DNA of 35,579 nt, taken from Flavobacteriales bacterium. Its GTDB lineage: Bacteria; Bacteroidota; Bacteroidia; Flavobacteriales; BACL11. A program made the position numbers and the translations under genes. Below are positions 15,664-24,501 of the stretch, piece after piece (positions within the stretch are counted from its first letter, which is position 1; each line of letters opens with the position of its first letter). Location: positions 1-35,579 of the forward strand of contig JAAZYM010000048.1 of NCBI GenBank assembly GCA_014239655.1, read 5' to 3'. The notes beneath the pieces are model-generated. The model saw only the letters and a program-made list of their open reading frames with translations, had not been told where the DNA came from and made no database searches.

Positions 15664-16923
15664 TTATAGGAGTCTTACTGTTTCTTCTAGTTTGATTGAT
15701 CTTGACCCTTTAATTAGGATTGTACTTTCATGGATCGGAGATTTAGATATGTAGGTGTTAAAATCATTAACATCTAAAAAAGCATTTTTGATTTTAAGTT
15801 TTGCAAATTCTTTACCAATAAAGTATGTTGTAATATTTAATTTTTTAATTAGTTGGGCTATTATAGTATGTTCTTTTTCTGAGACTTCTCCAAGTTCTGC
15901 CATATCACCTAAGATACATATTTTATTAGGTTTGTCTATGCTAGCAAAAGACTCTAACATTTCCTTCATACTTGAAGGATTTGCGTTGTAGGCATCTAGA
16001 ATTATGGTGTTTTTTTCAGAATTTATTACTTGGGACCTGTTGTTCTGAGGTTCATATATTGATAAGGCATTAGCAATCTTTTGAGTATGGATTTGAAAAT
16101 GCTTAGCAACACAGATGGCTAGCATGATATTGTAAAACTGATAGTTTCCAATTAAATTGGTTTTTATTATATGTTTATCATATAAGATGTTTATAAAGAA
16201 TGATCCTGCATGTATTTTTCCTTTAGTGTCTCCATTTTTTCCATATGAGATTGAATCTATATCTTTCGAAATTTCTTTTAATATATGATCGTCATTATTT
16301 ACAAAAACTTTACCATTTTTTTTATATATATAATCATATAATTCTTTTTTTGCTCTTTTTACTCCATCTGTGCTTTTAAACCCTTCAATGTGAGCTTTCC
16401 CAATATTTGTTATTATGCCATAGTTTGGTTGAGCAATCGTGCAAAGAAAATCTATTTCCTTTTCATGATTAGCACCCATTTCCACAATAGCTATTTGATG
16501 CTCTTTACTAATTCCTAAAATAGTTAATGGAACACCGATGTGATTATTATAATTCCCTATTGTTGCTGCGGTTTTAAATTTAGATGTAAGGCAGCAGTTT
16601 ATTAATTCTTTTGATGTTGTTTTTCCATTTGTCCCAGTTATTGCAATTATTGGAATGGTTAATTGTTCTCTATGGTATTTTGCAAGATCTTGTAGGGATT
16701 CTAACGCATCGTTTACTAATAAGAATCTATTATCTAGTTGGAATTTTTTGTCATCAATTACTGCATATTTACAACCGTTATCTATAGCTTGGCTTGCATA
16801 TCTATTTCCATTAAAGTTTTCTCCTTTTAGAGCGAAGAAAATAGAATTCTTCTTAATATTTCTACTATCTGTAGTTATATTCGGAAATTTTATAAAATAT
16901 TTATATAGTTCAGATATTTTCAT
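15664..16923 (-). CDS. murF: UDP-N-acetylmuramoyl-tripeptide--D-alanyl-D-alanine ligase
   Basis: MurF adds D-Ala-D-Ala to the UDP-MurNAc-tripeptide in the cytoplasm, the last soluble step of the peptidoglycan precursor. The 419-residue protein has the ATP loop AITGTNGKTTSKE (GTNGKTT at 97-103), ATIGNYNNHIGVPLTIL, EMGANHEKEIDFLCTIAQPNYGIITNIGKAH, and in the C-terminal domain DAYNANPSSM and LGDMAELG. The first Met gives the normal family N-terminus. The gene lies downstream of gldJ, as in other gliding Bacteroidota, but a terminator hairpin ends only 5 bases before its ATG. Its stop codon is one base from that of the Wzz-like gene on the other strand. Confidence 0.96.
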   Translation of the reverse strand: MKISELYKYFIKFPNITTDSRNIKKNSIFFALKGENFNGNRYASQAIDNGCKYAVIDDKKFQLDNRFLLVNDALESLQDLAKYHREQLTIPIIAITGTNGKTTSKELINCCLTSKFKTAATIGNYNNHIGVPLTILGISKEHQIAIVEMGANHEKEIDFLCTIAQPNYGIITNIGKAHIEGFKSTDGVKRAKKELYDYIYKKNGKVFVNNDDHILKEISKDIDSISYGKNGDTKGKIHAGSFFINILYDKHIIKTNLIGNYQFYNIMLAICVAKHFQIHTQKIANALSIYEPQNNRSQVINSEKNTIILDAYNANPSSMKEMLESFASIDKPNKICILGDMAELGEVSEKEHTIIAQLIKKLNITTYFIGKEFAKLKIKNAFLDVNDFNTYISKSPIHESTILIKGSRSIKLEETVRLL

Positions 16924-16928
16924 GCCAA

Positions 16929-16957
16929 AAAAAACTCCATTGGAAATGGAGTTTTTT
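16929..16957 (-). terminator. Intrinsic terminator after gldJ, abutting the murF start
   Basis: The arms AAAAAACTCCATT and AATGGAGTTTTTT pair fully (13 bp) around a GGA (minus strand TCC) loop, with more T on the minus-strand exit side. It lies 22 bases after the gldJ stop and ends 5 bases before the murF ATG. The minus-strand 3' arm holds GGAG, 11 bases before the murF ATG, which would be hidden when the hairpin forms. Confidence 0.85.
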
Positions 16958-16979
16958 ATAAAAAGTTATTGATTCTTAC

Positions 16980-18572
16980 TTAATTCTTTTTACTATAATC
17001 AGTACCTCTTCTTTGATTTTCTTTGTAGTTACTCTTTGGAGCACCAACTGTATCTATTGCACATCTAAATCCAATCGCATAAGATGACTGATCTTGATCT
17101 AGAAATCTTCTTGTTCCTGGGTTTAGCCAATATGCTCTATCTTTCCATGACCCTCCTTTATATACTCTCGTTCTATCAGTAATCATAGATGAATTACCAT
17201 AATCATACATTTCACTACTATTTCCAGTTTTTGCTGGATCCTTATATTTGGAAGCATTCGTGTTCCATTTATCTAATCTTATACTTGATGTGTCTTTATC
17301 AGATTTTTCACTAAAGAAGCTGTTCCAATCAATACCCATTTGAGATTCAATATCTCCATCAAGATAGTTGATGTTGTCTGCTTTCTTATAGTTCCTTCTA
17401 TAAGCATTATTTTGTACATCTACATCTGTTGTAATCATTCTACCTAGACTATCCTTTTCTGCAAGGAAACCATCTTCATCTGTTAGAGGTGTTTGATATA
17501 TATTACCTCTAAATGGTCGATGATCAGTTGTAGTGGTCTGTTCAGTAACGGGTCTATATACATCCATTACCCATTCAGATACATTACCTGCCATATTATA
17601 TAGTCCATAATCATTAGGCCAGTAATGGCGAACATCTGTTGTTATATCTGCATTGTCATTTAGATTCCCTGCAACTCCCATATTATCTCCTCTTCCTCTT
17701 TTGAAGTTTGCCATTATTTCTCCTTGATTATTTTTATCACTGTTTCTTAGAGAAGCGCCATTCCATGGAAATATTTTGCGATCAGCAACATTTTCTTCAT
17801 CTGTATTACCAACATAGCCTAAAGCCGCAAATTCCCATTCAGCTTCTGTTGGAAGTCTATACTTTGGAAGCAAGATACCATCTTCCATCTTTACTTTTCT
17901 GAATTTTTCTCCCGTTGACGGGTCATAGTTTCTTAGTAGTCTTCCTTGAATACCATCATATTGTCCTGCTAAATATGCTTCGGTATTAAATGTATTGTCA
18001 TCTATTTGTTCAGCATCTTCCCTTAAAATTCCCTCATTTATTAAAATCCTTTCATTTACTCTATCTGTTCTCCAAACACAAAAATCATTTGCTTGTGACC
18101 AAGAAACTCCAACGACTGGATAGTTGTCATAAGCTGGATGTCTTAAGTATCCAGTGATAAATGGTTCATTATAACCTAATTTGTCTCTCCATACTAGTGT
18201 GTCTGGCAAAGAGTTATTATATACTTCTGGATAAGAACTTCCATATACTCTTCTCAGCCAATTTAGATATTCACGATAATCTACATTTCTAACTTCTGTT
18301 TCGTCTAAGTAGAAAGATGATACTGTAACTCTTTTAGGTACATTATTCCAATCATACATAACATCCTGTTCAATTCTTCCTTGAGTAAAAGAGCCTCCTT
18401 CAATAAAAGTCAATCCAGGACCTGTCATCTGTTCTTTAAAGCTAGTGTTTACTTCAAATCCACCGTTTTTAGAATTATTATAATCCCAACCAGTAACAGT
18501 TGATTGTTGTTTAGAGCATGAACTAATTATACATATTATGCTAATTGCAGAGATTAATTTATTTATTTTCAT
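16980..18572 (-). CDS. gldJ: Gliding motility / T9SS lipoprotein GldJ
   Basis: The 530-residue protein begins with a lipoprotein signal (IICIISSCSKQ; lipidated Cys19). The following TGWDYNNSKNGGFEV is characteristic of GldJ. The rest is an FGE-sulfatase (SUMF1-type) fold with FIEGGSFTQG, FYLDETEVRNVDYREYLNWL, VVGVSWSQANDFCVWR, RLPTEAEWEFAALG, YNMAGNVSEWVMDVY and the closing VYKGGSWKDRAYW and IGFRCAID. In gliding Bacteroidota, GldJ is an outer-membrane lipoprotein needed for gliding, T9SS function and GldK stability. GldK is the related alternative, but the N-terminal motif and the neighbours murF, porU and porV point to GldJ. It lies 22 bases after the PorP/SprF-like gene, so the pair is probably co-transcribed. 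Confidence 0.9.
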   Translation of the reverse strand: MKINKLISAISIICIISSCSKQQSTVTGWDYNNSKNGGFEVNTSFKEQMTGPGLTFIEGGSFTQGRIEQDVMYDWNNVPKRVTVSSFYLDETEVRNVDYREYLNWLRRVYGSSYPEVYNNSLPDTLVWRDKLGYNEPFITGYLRHPAYDNYPVVGVSWSQANDFCVWRTDRVNERILINEGILREDAEQIDDNTFNTEAYLAGQYDGIQGRLLRNYDPSTGEKFRKVKMEDGILLPKYRLPTEAEWEFAALGYVGNTDEENVADRKIFPWNGASLRNSDKNNQGEIMANFKRGRGDNMGVAGNLNDNADITTDVRHYWPNDYGLYNMAGNVSEWVMDVYRPVTEQTTTTDHRPFRGNIYQTPLTDEDGFLAEKDSLGRMITTDVDVQNNAYRRNYKKADNINYLDGDIESQMGIDWNSFFSEKSDKDTSSIRLDKWNTNASKYKDPAKTGNSSEMYDYGNSSMITDRTRVYKGGSWKDRAYWLNPGTRRFLDQDQSSYAIGFRCAIDTVGAPKSNYKENQRRGTDYSKKN

Positions 18573-18594
18573 AATTTATATTTTTAAATATTAA

Positions 18595-19584
18595 CTAGAA
18601 TTGCGGGCAACTTATTGTGTTAAATGATTTAGATCTTGATTTGGTAGGCATATATAGAGTGAATGAAATTTCATGAGCACCTAATGTATTACTATTTTTT
18701 AAGTTACTTACAGTAATATCATAACTATATCCAAATTTAAAGTTATCTTGGATAAGTCCTACCATTAAGATAAAAGCATCGAAATTTTCTACACTGTTTC
18801 TAGCCCATAAACCACCAACAACAGGGCCTCTATACACATATATCCCATAGTTAAATTGTTTGAAGTCTTGTTGATTTTGATATAAAAAGTTTGGAGATAT
18901 TGTTGTTACATTATTTGCATATTTATTCAAAGGAAAATTACCCCCAGCATGTATTGTAAGTTTAGTTGGTAATTGACTCTCACTAATAAAACCTTGTTCA
19001 GGTTGAGTTAAGTGATGAGCAGCGAACCCAAAATACCAGTTGTCAGTATATCCAACAAAACCAGTTGAAAAATCAGGATACTGCACACTCTTAGGGTTGT
19101 TATCTATATTTTCTTGTGTTGGATAGATAAAACCATACTGTTGATCAATCATATCCCCAAATGTAAGTTTCGACCAATCAAGATTTAACATTCTAAATGA
19201 TGCTTCAAATCCTGCTTTAATAGCAAAGCTTTTATTGACTGCCAGGTTATATGAGTAAATAAGTGATGCGCTATTTAATTGGATGTTTCCATCACCACTT
19301 CTGTCATTTAGTACTAATATACCTAATCCACCTCCAACTTTATCTACATGTTTATCGTATGAAACCGACGTAGTAATAAATGTTCTTCCAATACCCGGCC
19401 ATTGATCTCTATAATTTAAGTTTGTTCTAGGAGCTCCTTTAGGGGCAGCACCTGCAAATGCAGGGTTTAAATATAAAGGATTTGCATAGAATTGACTAAA
19501 TGCAGGATCCTGAGCCTGAGAATCAATACTAGTAAAAATACATATTGTTAAAAGCAGTATTAATTTAGATATTTTATTAACCAT
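18595..19584 (-). CDS. PorP/SprF family type IX secretion membrane protein
   Basis: The 329-residue protein has a signal peptide cleaved near residue 24 (SQA|QD) and the hallmark PAFSQFYANPLYLNPAFAG at 27-45, followed by alternating beta strands typical of an outer-membrane barrel. Other family phrases are NYRDQWPGIG and, near the C-terminus, FKFGYSYDITVSNL and GAHEISFTLYMP. PorP/SprF proteins work with the T9SS; some are core parts linked to PorE/PorK/PorN and others are paired with particular secreted adhesins such as SprB. No adhesin lies next to it here. It is the first gene of the minus-strand porP-gldJ pair and diverges from porU across a 315-base gap. Confidence 0.9.
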   Translation of the reverse strand: MVNKISKLILLLTICIFTSIDSQAQDPAFSQFYANPLYLNPAFAGAAPKGAPRTNLNYRDQWPGIGRTFITTSVSYDKHVDKVGGGLGILVLNDRSGDGNIQLNSASLIYSYNLAVNKSFAIKAGFEASFRMLNLDWSKLTFGDMIDQQYGFIYPTQENIDNNPKSVQYPDFSTGFVGYTDNWYFGFAAHHLTQPEQGFISESQLPTKLTIHAGGNFPLNKYANNVTTISPNFLYQNQQDFKQFNYGIYVYRGPVVGGLWARNSVENFDAFILMVGLIQDNFKFGYSYDITVSNLKNSNTLGAHEISFTLYMPTKSRSKSFNTISCPQF

Positions 19585-19899
19585 ATTATCGTCTTTTCAT
19601 GATTTAAATCTCACAAAAATAAGCATTTTATTTGTTTTTCTCTTTTGCTTATGGGAAAAATGTGAAATAATTACAACAATACAGCGTTAATAAGTCTGAT
19701 TTAATTATTGATTATTAGCTTTGTTTAGACTGCTTTTTTTCTGTTTTTTGTAAGTAAATTTGTTGTTTTTACATGGTTAATTAAGTAGGTTATATTGTAT
19801 TTTGGGTAGTAAGAAAAACAAGAAAAATCTTATTTTCAGATAATAATTAATGATAATAATCGATATATCTAAGAAATAACGAATAATCCTCAAGGATAA
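19585..19899. other. Divergent intergenic region between porP-like gene and porU
   Basis: The 315-base stretch has no credible coding frame. It holds the TATTTTTG box for the porP-like gene (19614-19621, minus) and a 7-bp inverted repeat, ATAAGCA at 19619-19625 and TGCTTAT at 19646-19652, that overlaps the box. On the porU side only weak boxes are seen (for example TATTTTGG near 19797). I see no terminator, RNA gene or repeat beyond this. Confidence 0.5.
19614..19621 (-). promoter_or_regulatory. Putative -7 promoter box for porP-gldJ
   Basis: The minus-strand sequence is TATTTTTG, matching TAnnTTTG, 29 bases before the ATG at 19584. No TTTG occurs at the usual -33 distance. A 7-bp inverted repeat overlaps its upstream end. 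Confidence 0.45.
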
Positions 19900-22800
19900 A
19901 TGAGAAATACACTTTTTATTTTAATTCTTTTTTTTGGCATATCTAACCATTTGTTAGCACAAGAAAACTCTGTTCTTTCCTCTGGGGATTGGTATAAAAT
20001 TAGTGTTTCAAATGATGGTATTTATCAATTAACCTACTCTGACTTTCAAGATCTTAATATTTCTACATCCAATTTAGATATTAATTCTATCAAATTATAT
20101 GGTAATGGTGGAGGTATGTTACCCCCCTTAAACTCAGATTTTCGGAATAATGATTTACAAGAGAATGCAATTATGGTTATTGATGATAATAACAACGGAA
20201 TATTTAATAATAATGATTATGTGTTGTTTTATGCAGAATCAGCTCATGAATGGATCTATGATAGTTCTTCTCATGTTTTTAATTATAATGAACATCTTTA
20301 TGCAGATAGAAACTATTATTTTTTAAATATTGATAATTCTTCAGCTGGAAAAAGGATAGAGCAAAAACCTACTCTTACTAATTTTGACAAAACAATCGAT
20401 TCATTTAATGATTTTCAAGTTCATGAAATTAATAATGAGAACCTAATTCAATCTGGTAGAGAGTGGTATGGAGAACGTTTTGGTGTGATTGATTATTATT
20501 CGTTTTCTTTTAATTTTCCAAATCTGATTAATAGCCATCCAATTAGCGTGCAAACTTCAGTAGCTGCTAGATCATTAAATCCATCATCTTTTTCTGTTAG
20601 TGCAAATAACATTTTAATTTCAAATATTAATATTGGAAATATTGTTTATGATTATGCAACTCCATATGCAAAATCTTCTTTGAATACTGAGACATTCCTG
20701 TCTATTTCTGATCAAATAAATGTAGATTTAGAGTATAACTATTCTGAAAGCAATGCAATAGGTTGGCTTAATTATATTCAGTTGAATGCAAGGAGATATT
20801 TAACCATGAATAATGATTATCTGCAATTTAGAGATGCTGAATCGGTCTCATCTTCAGAGTTAGGAAAATATGTAATATCAAATGCAAATACATCTACTTT
20901 AGTCTGGGATGTGTCAGATGTTTTAAATGTCAAAACAGTCCCAACTAATTTAGTTGGCACGGAAGTGTCGTTTTTAGATTCTCTTTCTATTCTTAAAACA
21001 TATATTGCTTTTAACGGTAATTTTAAAAAAGTTGAGTTAGTTGGAGAAATTGAGAATCAGAATTTACATATTCTTGGTTCGGACGTTGAGTATGTTATCG
21101 TTTCACATCCTGATTTTTTGAGTGCTGCAGATAGACTTGCTGAATTTCATAACATTTATGATGATTTAACTTCTGTAGTAGTAACTCCACAGCAGATCTA
21201 TAATGAGTTTTCCTCAGGTAAACAAGATGTATCTGCAATAAGAGATTTTTTTAGAATGTTATATAAAAGAACAAATTCAAAGTTTAAATATGCATTGTTG
21301 TTTGGGGATGGGTCCTATGATAATAAAGAAAGAATAAGTAATAATACAAACTATATACCTACATTTCAATCTAAGAACTCTTTAAGCCCCACATTATCAT
21401 ATGTAACTGATGATTTTTATGCTTTGCTTGACGATAATGATGGTGATTTTATAAATGATTTAATTGATATTGGAATAGGAAGACTTCCTGCAAAAAGTTT
21501 GAGTGAGGCTAATGACATGGTAGATAAGATTGAAAAATACTATAGTTCTGAAACTTTAGGAGATTGGCTTAATTCCGTGACATTTATAGCAGATGATGGT
21601 GATGCAAAGGATGGTAATTTACATATGATACAAGCCGATAATCTTGCAGACTATATCGACACAAATTATCAGAATATTAATATTGAGAAAATCTATCTTG
21701 ATAGTTATCCTCAAGAATCAACTCCTGGAGGCCCTAGAAGTCCACAGGCTCAAGATGCAATTAATAGAAGAATAGATAACGGGTCTTTTCTTGTGAACTA
21801 TACAGGTCATGGCGGGCCCCTTGGTTGGACACAAGAGCGAATCTTAGAGGTAGATCAGATTAATAATTGGGATAACGAATATAGATTACCATTATTTATG
21901 ACTGCTACTTGTAAATTTTCATGCTTTGATGATCCAAATAAAGTATCTGCAGGCGAATATGTTTTGTTAAATAAGAATGGAGGAGCTATTGCATTATTAA
22001 CTACAACTAGATTAGTATACGCTAATCCTAATTATACACTTAACACTAATTTTGTTGATGTCCTTTTTGAAAAAAATAATGGTGAGTATCCAAGATTAGG
22101 AGATTTATATAAACAAACAAAAGTTTTAAGCGGCTCAGGTGCAAATACTAGAAATTTTATTTTGTTAGGAGACCCTGCAATCAGTTTATCTTACCCAAAA
22201 TACTCGATTTCCACGACAACAATCCCAGATACTATTAAAGCATTAGAGGAAGTTACTATTAATGGTAAAATCACAGATGATAATGGAGTGCTATTAGATA
22301 ATTTTAATGGTATAGTTTATCCTACAGTATACGATAAAGAGATTATTTCATATACCTTAGGTCAAGAATCATGCACGCCTATGCCATTTCGTAATCAAGA
22401 TAACGTGATTTATAAGGGAGAAGCTAGTGTAGAATCTGGAGAGTTCTCTTTTTCTTTTGTTGTCCCTAAAGATATTGAGAACAATTATGCTCATGGGAAA
22501 GTAAGTTTGTATGCTAAGAACGATGATGGAGAGGATGCTAGTGGTTATGATGATTCCTTTATCATTGGTGGTGTAGCTGAAGAGATTATCTATGATTATG
22601 ATGGGCCTTCTATATCTCTGTATATGAATACAAGAGATTTTATCTCTGGAGGAATGACAAATAGGAATCCGTTTTTACTAGTAGATATTCAAGACTTAAG
22701 TGGTATTAATACAGTAGGGAATGGAATAGGCCATGATATAACCGCGATACTTGACAATAATACGAGTAATCCCTTTATATTGAATGACTATTATAAATCA

Positions 22801-23256
22801 GATCTTGATGATTATCAAAAAGGAGTTGTTGAATTCCCATTTGAAAATTTAGAATTAGGAGAGCATACTATAACCTTTAAGGTATGGGATGTTTTTAATA
22901 ATTCTAGTGAGGGCTCTATTAATTTCTATGTTACAGAAGGAGATATTTTAATTATCTCAGAGTTTTTGAACTATCCTAATCCTTTTTATGGTAATACTGA
23001 TTTTTATTTTCAACATAACCAGTCTGCTCAGAATATTGATGTTTCCATTGAGATATATTCAATTAGAGGAGCACACATTAAAACGTTAAGCAATTCTTTC
23101 TATGATGATGGTTATAGAATTGGTCCAGTCAGATGGGATGGGAGGAATGAATATGGTAGAAATGTAAGTGCAGGTCTATATATTGCAAGATTAAATATTG
23201 AATTAGAGGATGGTTCTTATGAGACTAAATCAATTAGAATTGCAATAACTCCATAG
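19900..23256 (+). CDS. porU: Type IX secretion system sortase PorU
   Basis: PorU is the gingipain-like (C25) cell-surface protease that removes the C-terminal sorting domain from T9SS cargo and attaches the cargo to the cell surface. The 1118-residue protein has a signal peptide (cleaved near LLA|QE), N-terminal beta domains, and the C25 catalytic domain at about 390-770. His637 in NYTGHGGPLGW and Cys671 in FMTATCKFSCFDDP are the expected catalytic pair, 34 residues apart as in gingipains. Ig-like domains follow. The C-terminus (from FLNYPNPFYG to KSIRIAITP) is itself a sorting-domain-like fold, as known for PorU. It is followed 55 bases later by porV, its functional partner. Confidence 0.95.
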   Translation: MRNTLFILILFFGISNHLLAQENSVLSSGDWYKISVSNDGIYQLTYSDFQDLNISTSNLDINSIKLYGNGGGMLPPLNSDFRNNDLQENAIMVIDDNNNGIFNNNDYVLFYAESAHEWIYDSSSHVFNYNEHLYADRNYYFLNIDNSSAGKRIEQKPTLTNFDKTIDSFNDFQVHEINNENLIQSGREWYGERFGVIDYYSFSFNFPNLINSHPISVQTSVAARSLNPSSFSVSANNILISNINIGNIVYDYATPYAKSSLNTETFLSISDQINVDLEYNYSESNAIGWLNYIQLNARRYLTMNNDYLQFRDAESVSSSELGKYVISNANTSTLVWDVSDVLNVKTVPTNLVGTEVSFLDSLSILKTYIAFNGNFKKVELVGEIENQNLHILGSDVEYVIVSHPDFLSAADRLAEFHNIYDDLTSVVVTPQQIYNEFSSGKQDVSAIRDFFRMLYKRTNSKFKYALLFGDGSYDNKERISNNTNYIPTFQSKNSLSPTLSYVTDDFYALLDDNDGDFINDLIDIGIGRLPAKSLSEANDMVDKIEKYYSSETLGDWLNSVTFIADDGDAKDGNLHMIQADNLADYIDTNYQNINIEKIYLDSYPQESTPGGPRSPQAQDAINRRIDNGSFLVNYTGHGGPLGWTQERILEVDQINNWDNEYRLPLFMTATCKFSCFDDPNKVSAGEYVLLNKNGGAIALLTTTRLVYANPNYTLNTNFVDVLFEKNNGEYPRLGDLYKQTKVLSGSGANTRNFILLGDPAISLSYPKYSISTTTIPDTIKALEEVTINGKITDDNGVLLDNFNGIVYPTVYDKEIISYTLGQESCTPMPFRNQDNVIYKGEASVESGEFSFSFVVPKDIENNYAHGKVSLYAKNDDGEDASGYDDSFIIGGVAEEIIYDYDGPSISLYMNTRDFISGGMTNRNPFLLVDIQDLSGINTVGNGIGHDITAILDNNTSNPFILNDYYKSDLDDYQKGVVEFPFENLELGEHTITFKVWDVFNNSSEGSINFYVTEGDILIISEFLNYPNPFYGNTDFYFQHNQSAQNIDVSIEIYSIRGAHIKTLSNSFYDDGYRIGPVRWDGRNEYGRNVSAGLYIARLNIELEDGSYETKSIRIAITP

Positions 23257-23286
23257 GAATTTCGTTATGGCTACCAATAAAAGAAT

Positions 23287-23294
23287 TAAATTTG
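23287..23294 (+). promoter_or_regulatory. Putative -7 promoter box for porV
   Basis: The box is TAAATTTG, a perfect TAnnTTTG match, 19 bases before the porV ATG. It overlaps a perfect 12-base palindrome, AATTTGCAAATT, at 23289-23300. A TTTC near 23260 is the only -33 candidate. It would allow porV and ispF to be transcribed apart from porU. Confidence 0.45.
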
Positions 23295-23311
23295 CAAATT
23301 AATATTAGAGT

Positions 23312-24499
23312 ATGAAAAAACTTTTTTCTTTAATAACAGCAATTGTGATATGTTGTTCTGCTTTTTCTCAGAATGAGCTTACAGTTGATCAGCTTGATGG
23401 AGCTACTTTAAATACAATTACTACTGCTGTTCCTTTTTTATTAATTTCTCCTGATTCAAGAGCAGGAGGAATGGGAGATGTTGGTGTTGCAACTACACCA
23501 GATGCTAATTCACTTCATTGGAATCCCGCAAAATTTTCTTTTGTAGAAGATGAAGTTGGTTTTGCAGTATCATATGTTCCATGGCTTAGAGAATTAGTTC
23601 CAGATATTAATTTATCATATTTAGCAGGTTATAAGAAATTAAATGATAATGAAGCGGTAGCAATGGAGTTAAGATATTTTACTTTAGGAGACATAACATT
23701 CACAGATGTTATTGGAAATAATTTAGGTCAATATAAGCCAAGCGAGTTTACTATTGGATCTGCATATTCTAGAAAATTATCTGATCAGTTTTCACTTGCA
23801 ATTTCTGGAAGATATGTTTACTCTAATCTTACAGGTGGACAATCTGCTGGTGGGATCACTACAAATGCAGGGCAATCTATTGCTGCAGATGTTGCTGGAT
23901 ACTATAAAAAGACTGTTCGTATTGCTAAGAAAGATATGGATTTAGCTTTTGGTGCAAATATATCTAATATCGGAAATAAGATTTCATATACTGAGACATC
24001 GACAAGAGATTTTATTCCTATTAATTTAAGGTTAGGTACTGCGTTAAATGCTGATTTAGATGATTACAATAAAATAAGTTTTGCTTTTGATATAAATAAG
24101 TTACTTGTTCCTACACCTCCAATATATAATGATTCAATAGAGAATCAAATTGATTTTGGAAAAGATCCAAATGTATCAGTTGTTAGTGGTATTTTTCAGT
24201 CATTTGGAGATGCTCCAGGTGGATTTTCTGAAGAGATGCGTGAGATTAATTTTTCAGTTGGTACTGAATATTGGTATGATGATCAATTTGCTGTTAGAGC
24301 AGGTTATTTTAATGAGCATGACACAAAAGGAGGTCGAAAATTTTTCACATTTGGATCTGGAGTTAAATATAATGTTTTTGCGTTAGATTTTTCTTATTTA
24401 ATTAATGCAAGCAGGGCAATCAATGGTAATAATCCATTAGCAAATACTATGCGTTTCACATTGATATTTGATTTTGGTGAGATGGAAAATATTAATTAG
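23312..24499 (+). CDS. porV: Type IX secretion system outer-membrane protein PorV
   Basis: PorV (also called LptO) binds sorting domains of cargo leaving the SprA translocon and delivers them to PorU on the outer membrane. The 395-residue protein has a signal peptide (cleaved near AFS|QN) and the family marks VPFLLISPDSRAGGMGDVGVATTPDANSLHWNPAKF, then a FadL-like 14-strand barrel pattern with FTLGDITFTD and FSVGTEYWYDDQFAVRAGYF. The last residues NTMRFTLIFDFG fit a terminal barrel strand. The porU-porV order matches that in Flavobacterium johnsoniae and relatives. Its stop is only 2 bases from the ispF start. Confidence 0.94.
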   Translation: MKKLFSLITAIVICCSAFSQNELTVDQLDGATLNTITTAVPFLLISPDSRAGGMGDVGVATTPDANSLHWNPAKFSFVEDEVGFAVSYVPWLRELVPDINLSYLAGYKKLNDNEAVAMELRYFTLGDITFTDVIGNNLGQYKPSEFTIGSAYSRKLSDQFSLAISGRYVYSNLTGGQSAGGITTNAGQSIAADVAGYYKKTVRIAKKDMDLAFGANISNIGNKISYTETSTRDFIPINLRLGTALNADLDDYNKISFAFDINKLLVPTPPIYNDSIENQIDFGKDPNVSVVSGIFQSFGDAPGGFSEEMREINFSVGTEYWYDDQFAVRAGYFNEHDTKGGRKFFTFGSGVKYNVFALDFSYLINASRAINGNNPLANTMRFTLIFDFGEMENIN

Positions 24500-24501
24500 A
24501 A

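Noticed and set aside
15755-15991. 78-residue plus-strand frame inside murF, and similar antisense frames elsewhere
   Set aside because: These are low-complexity antisense shadows of strongly supported genes, with no conserved motif.
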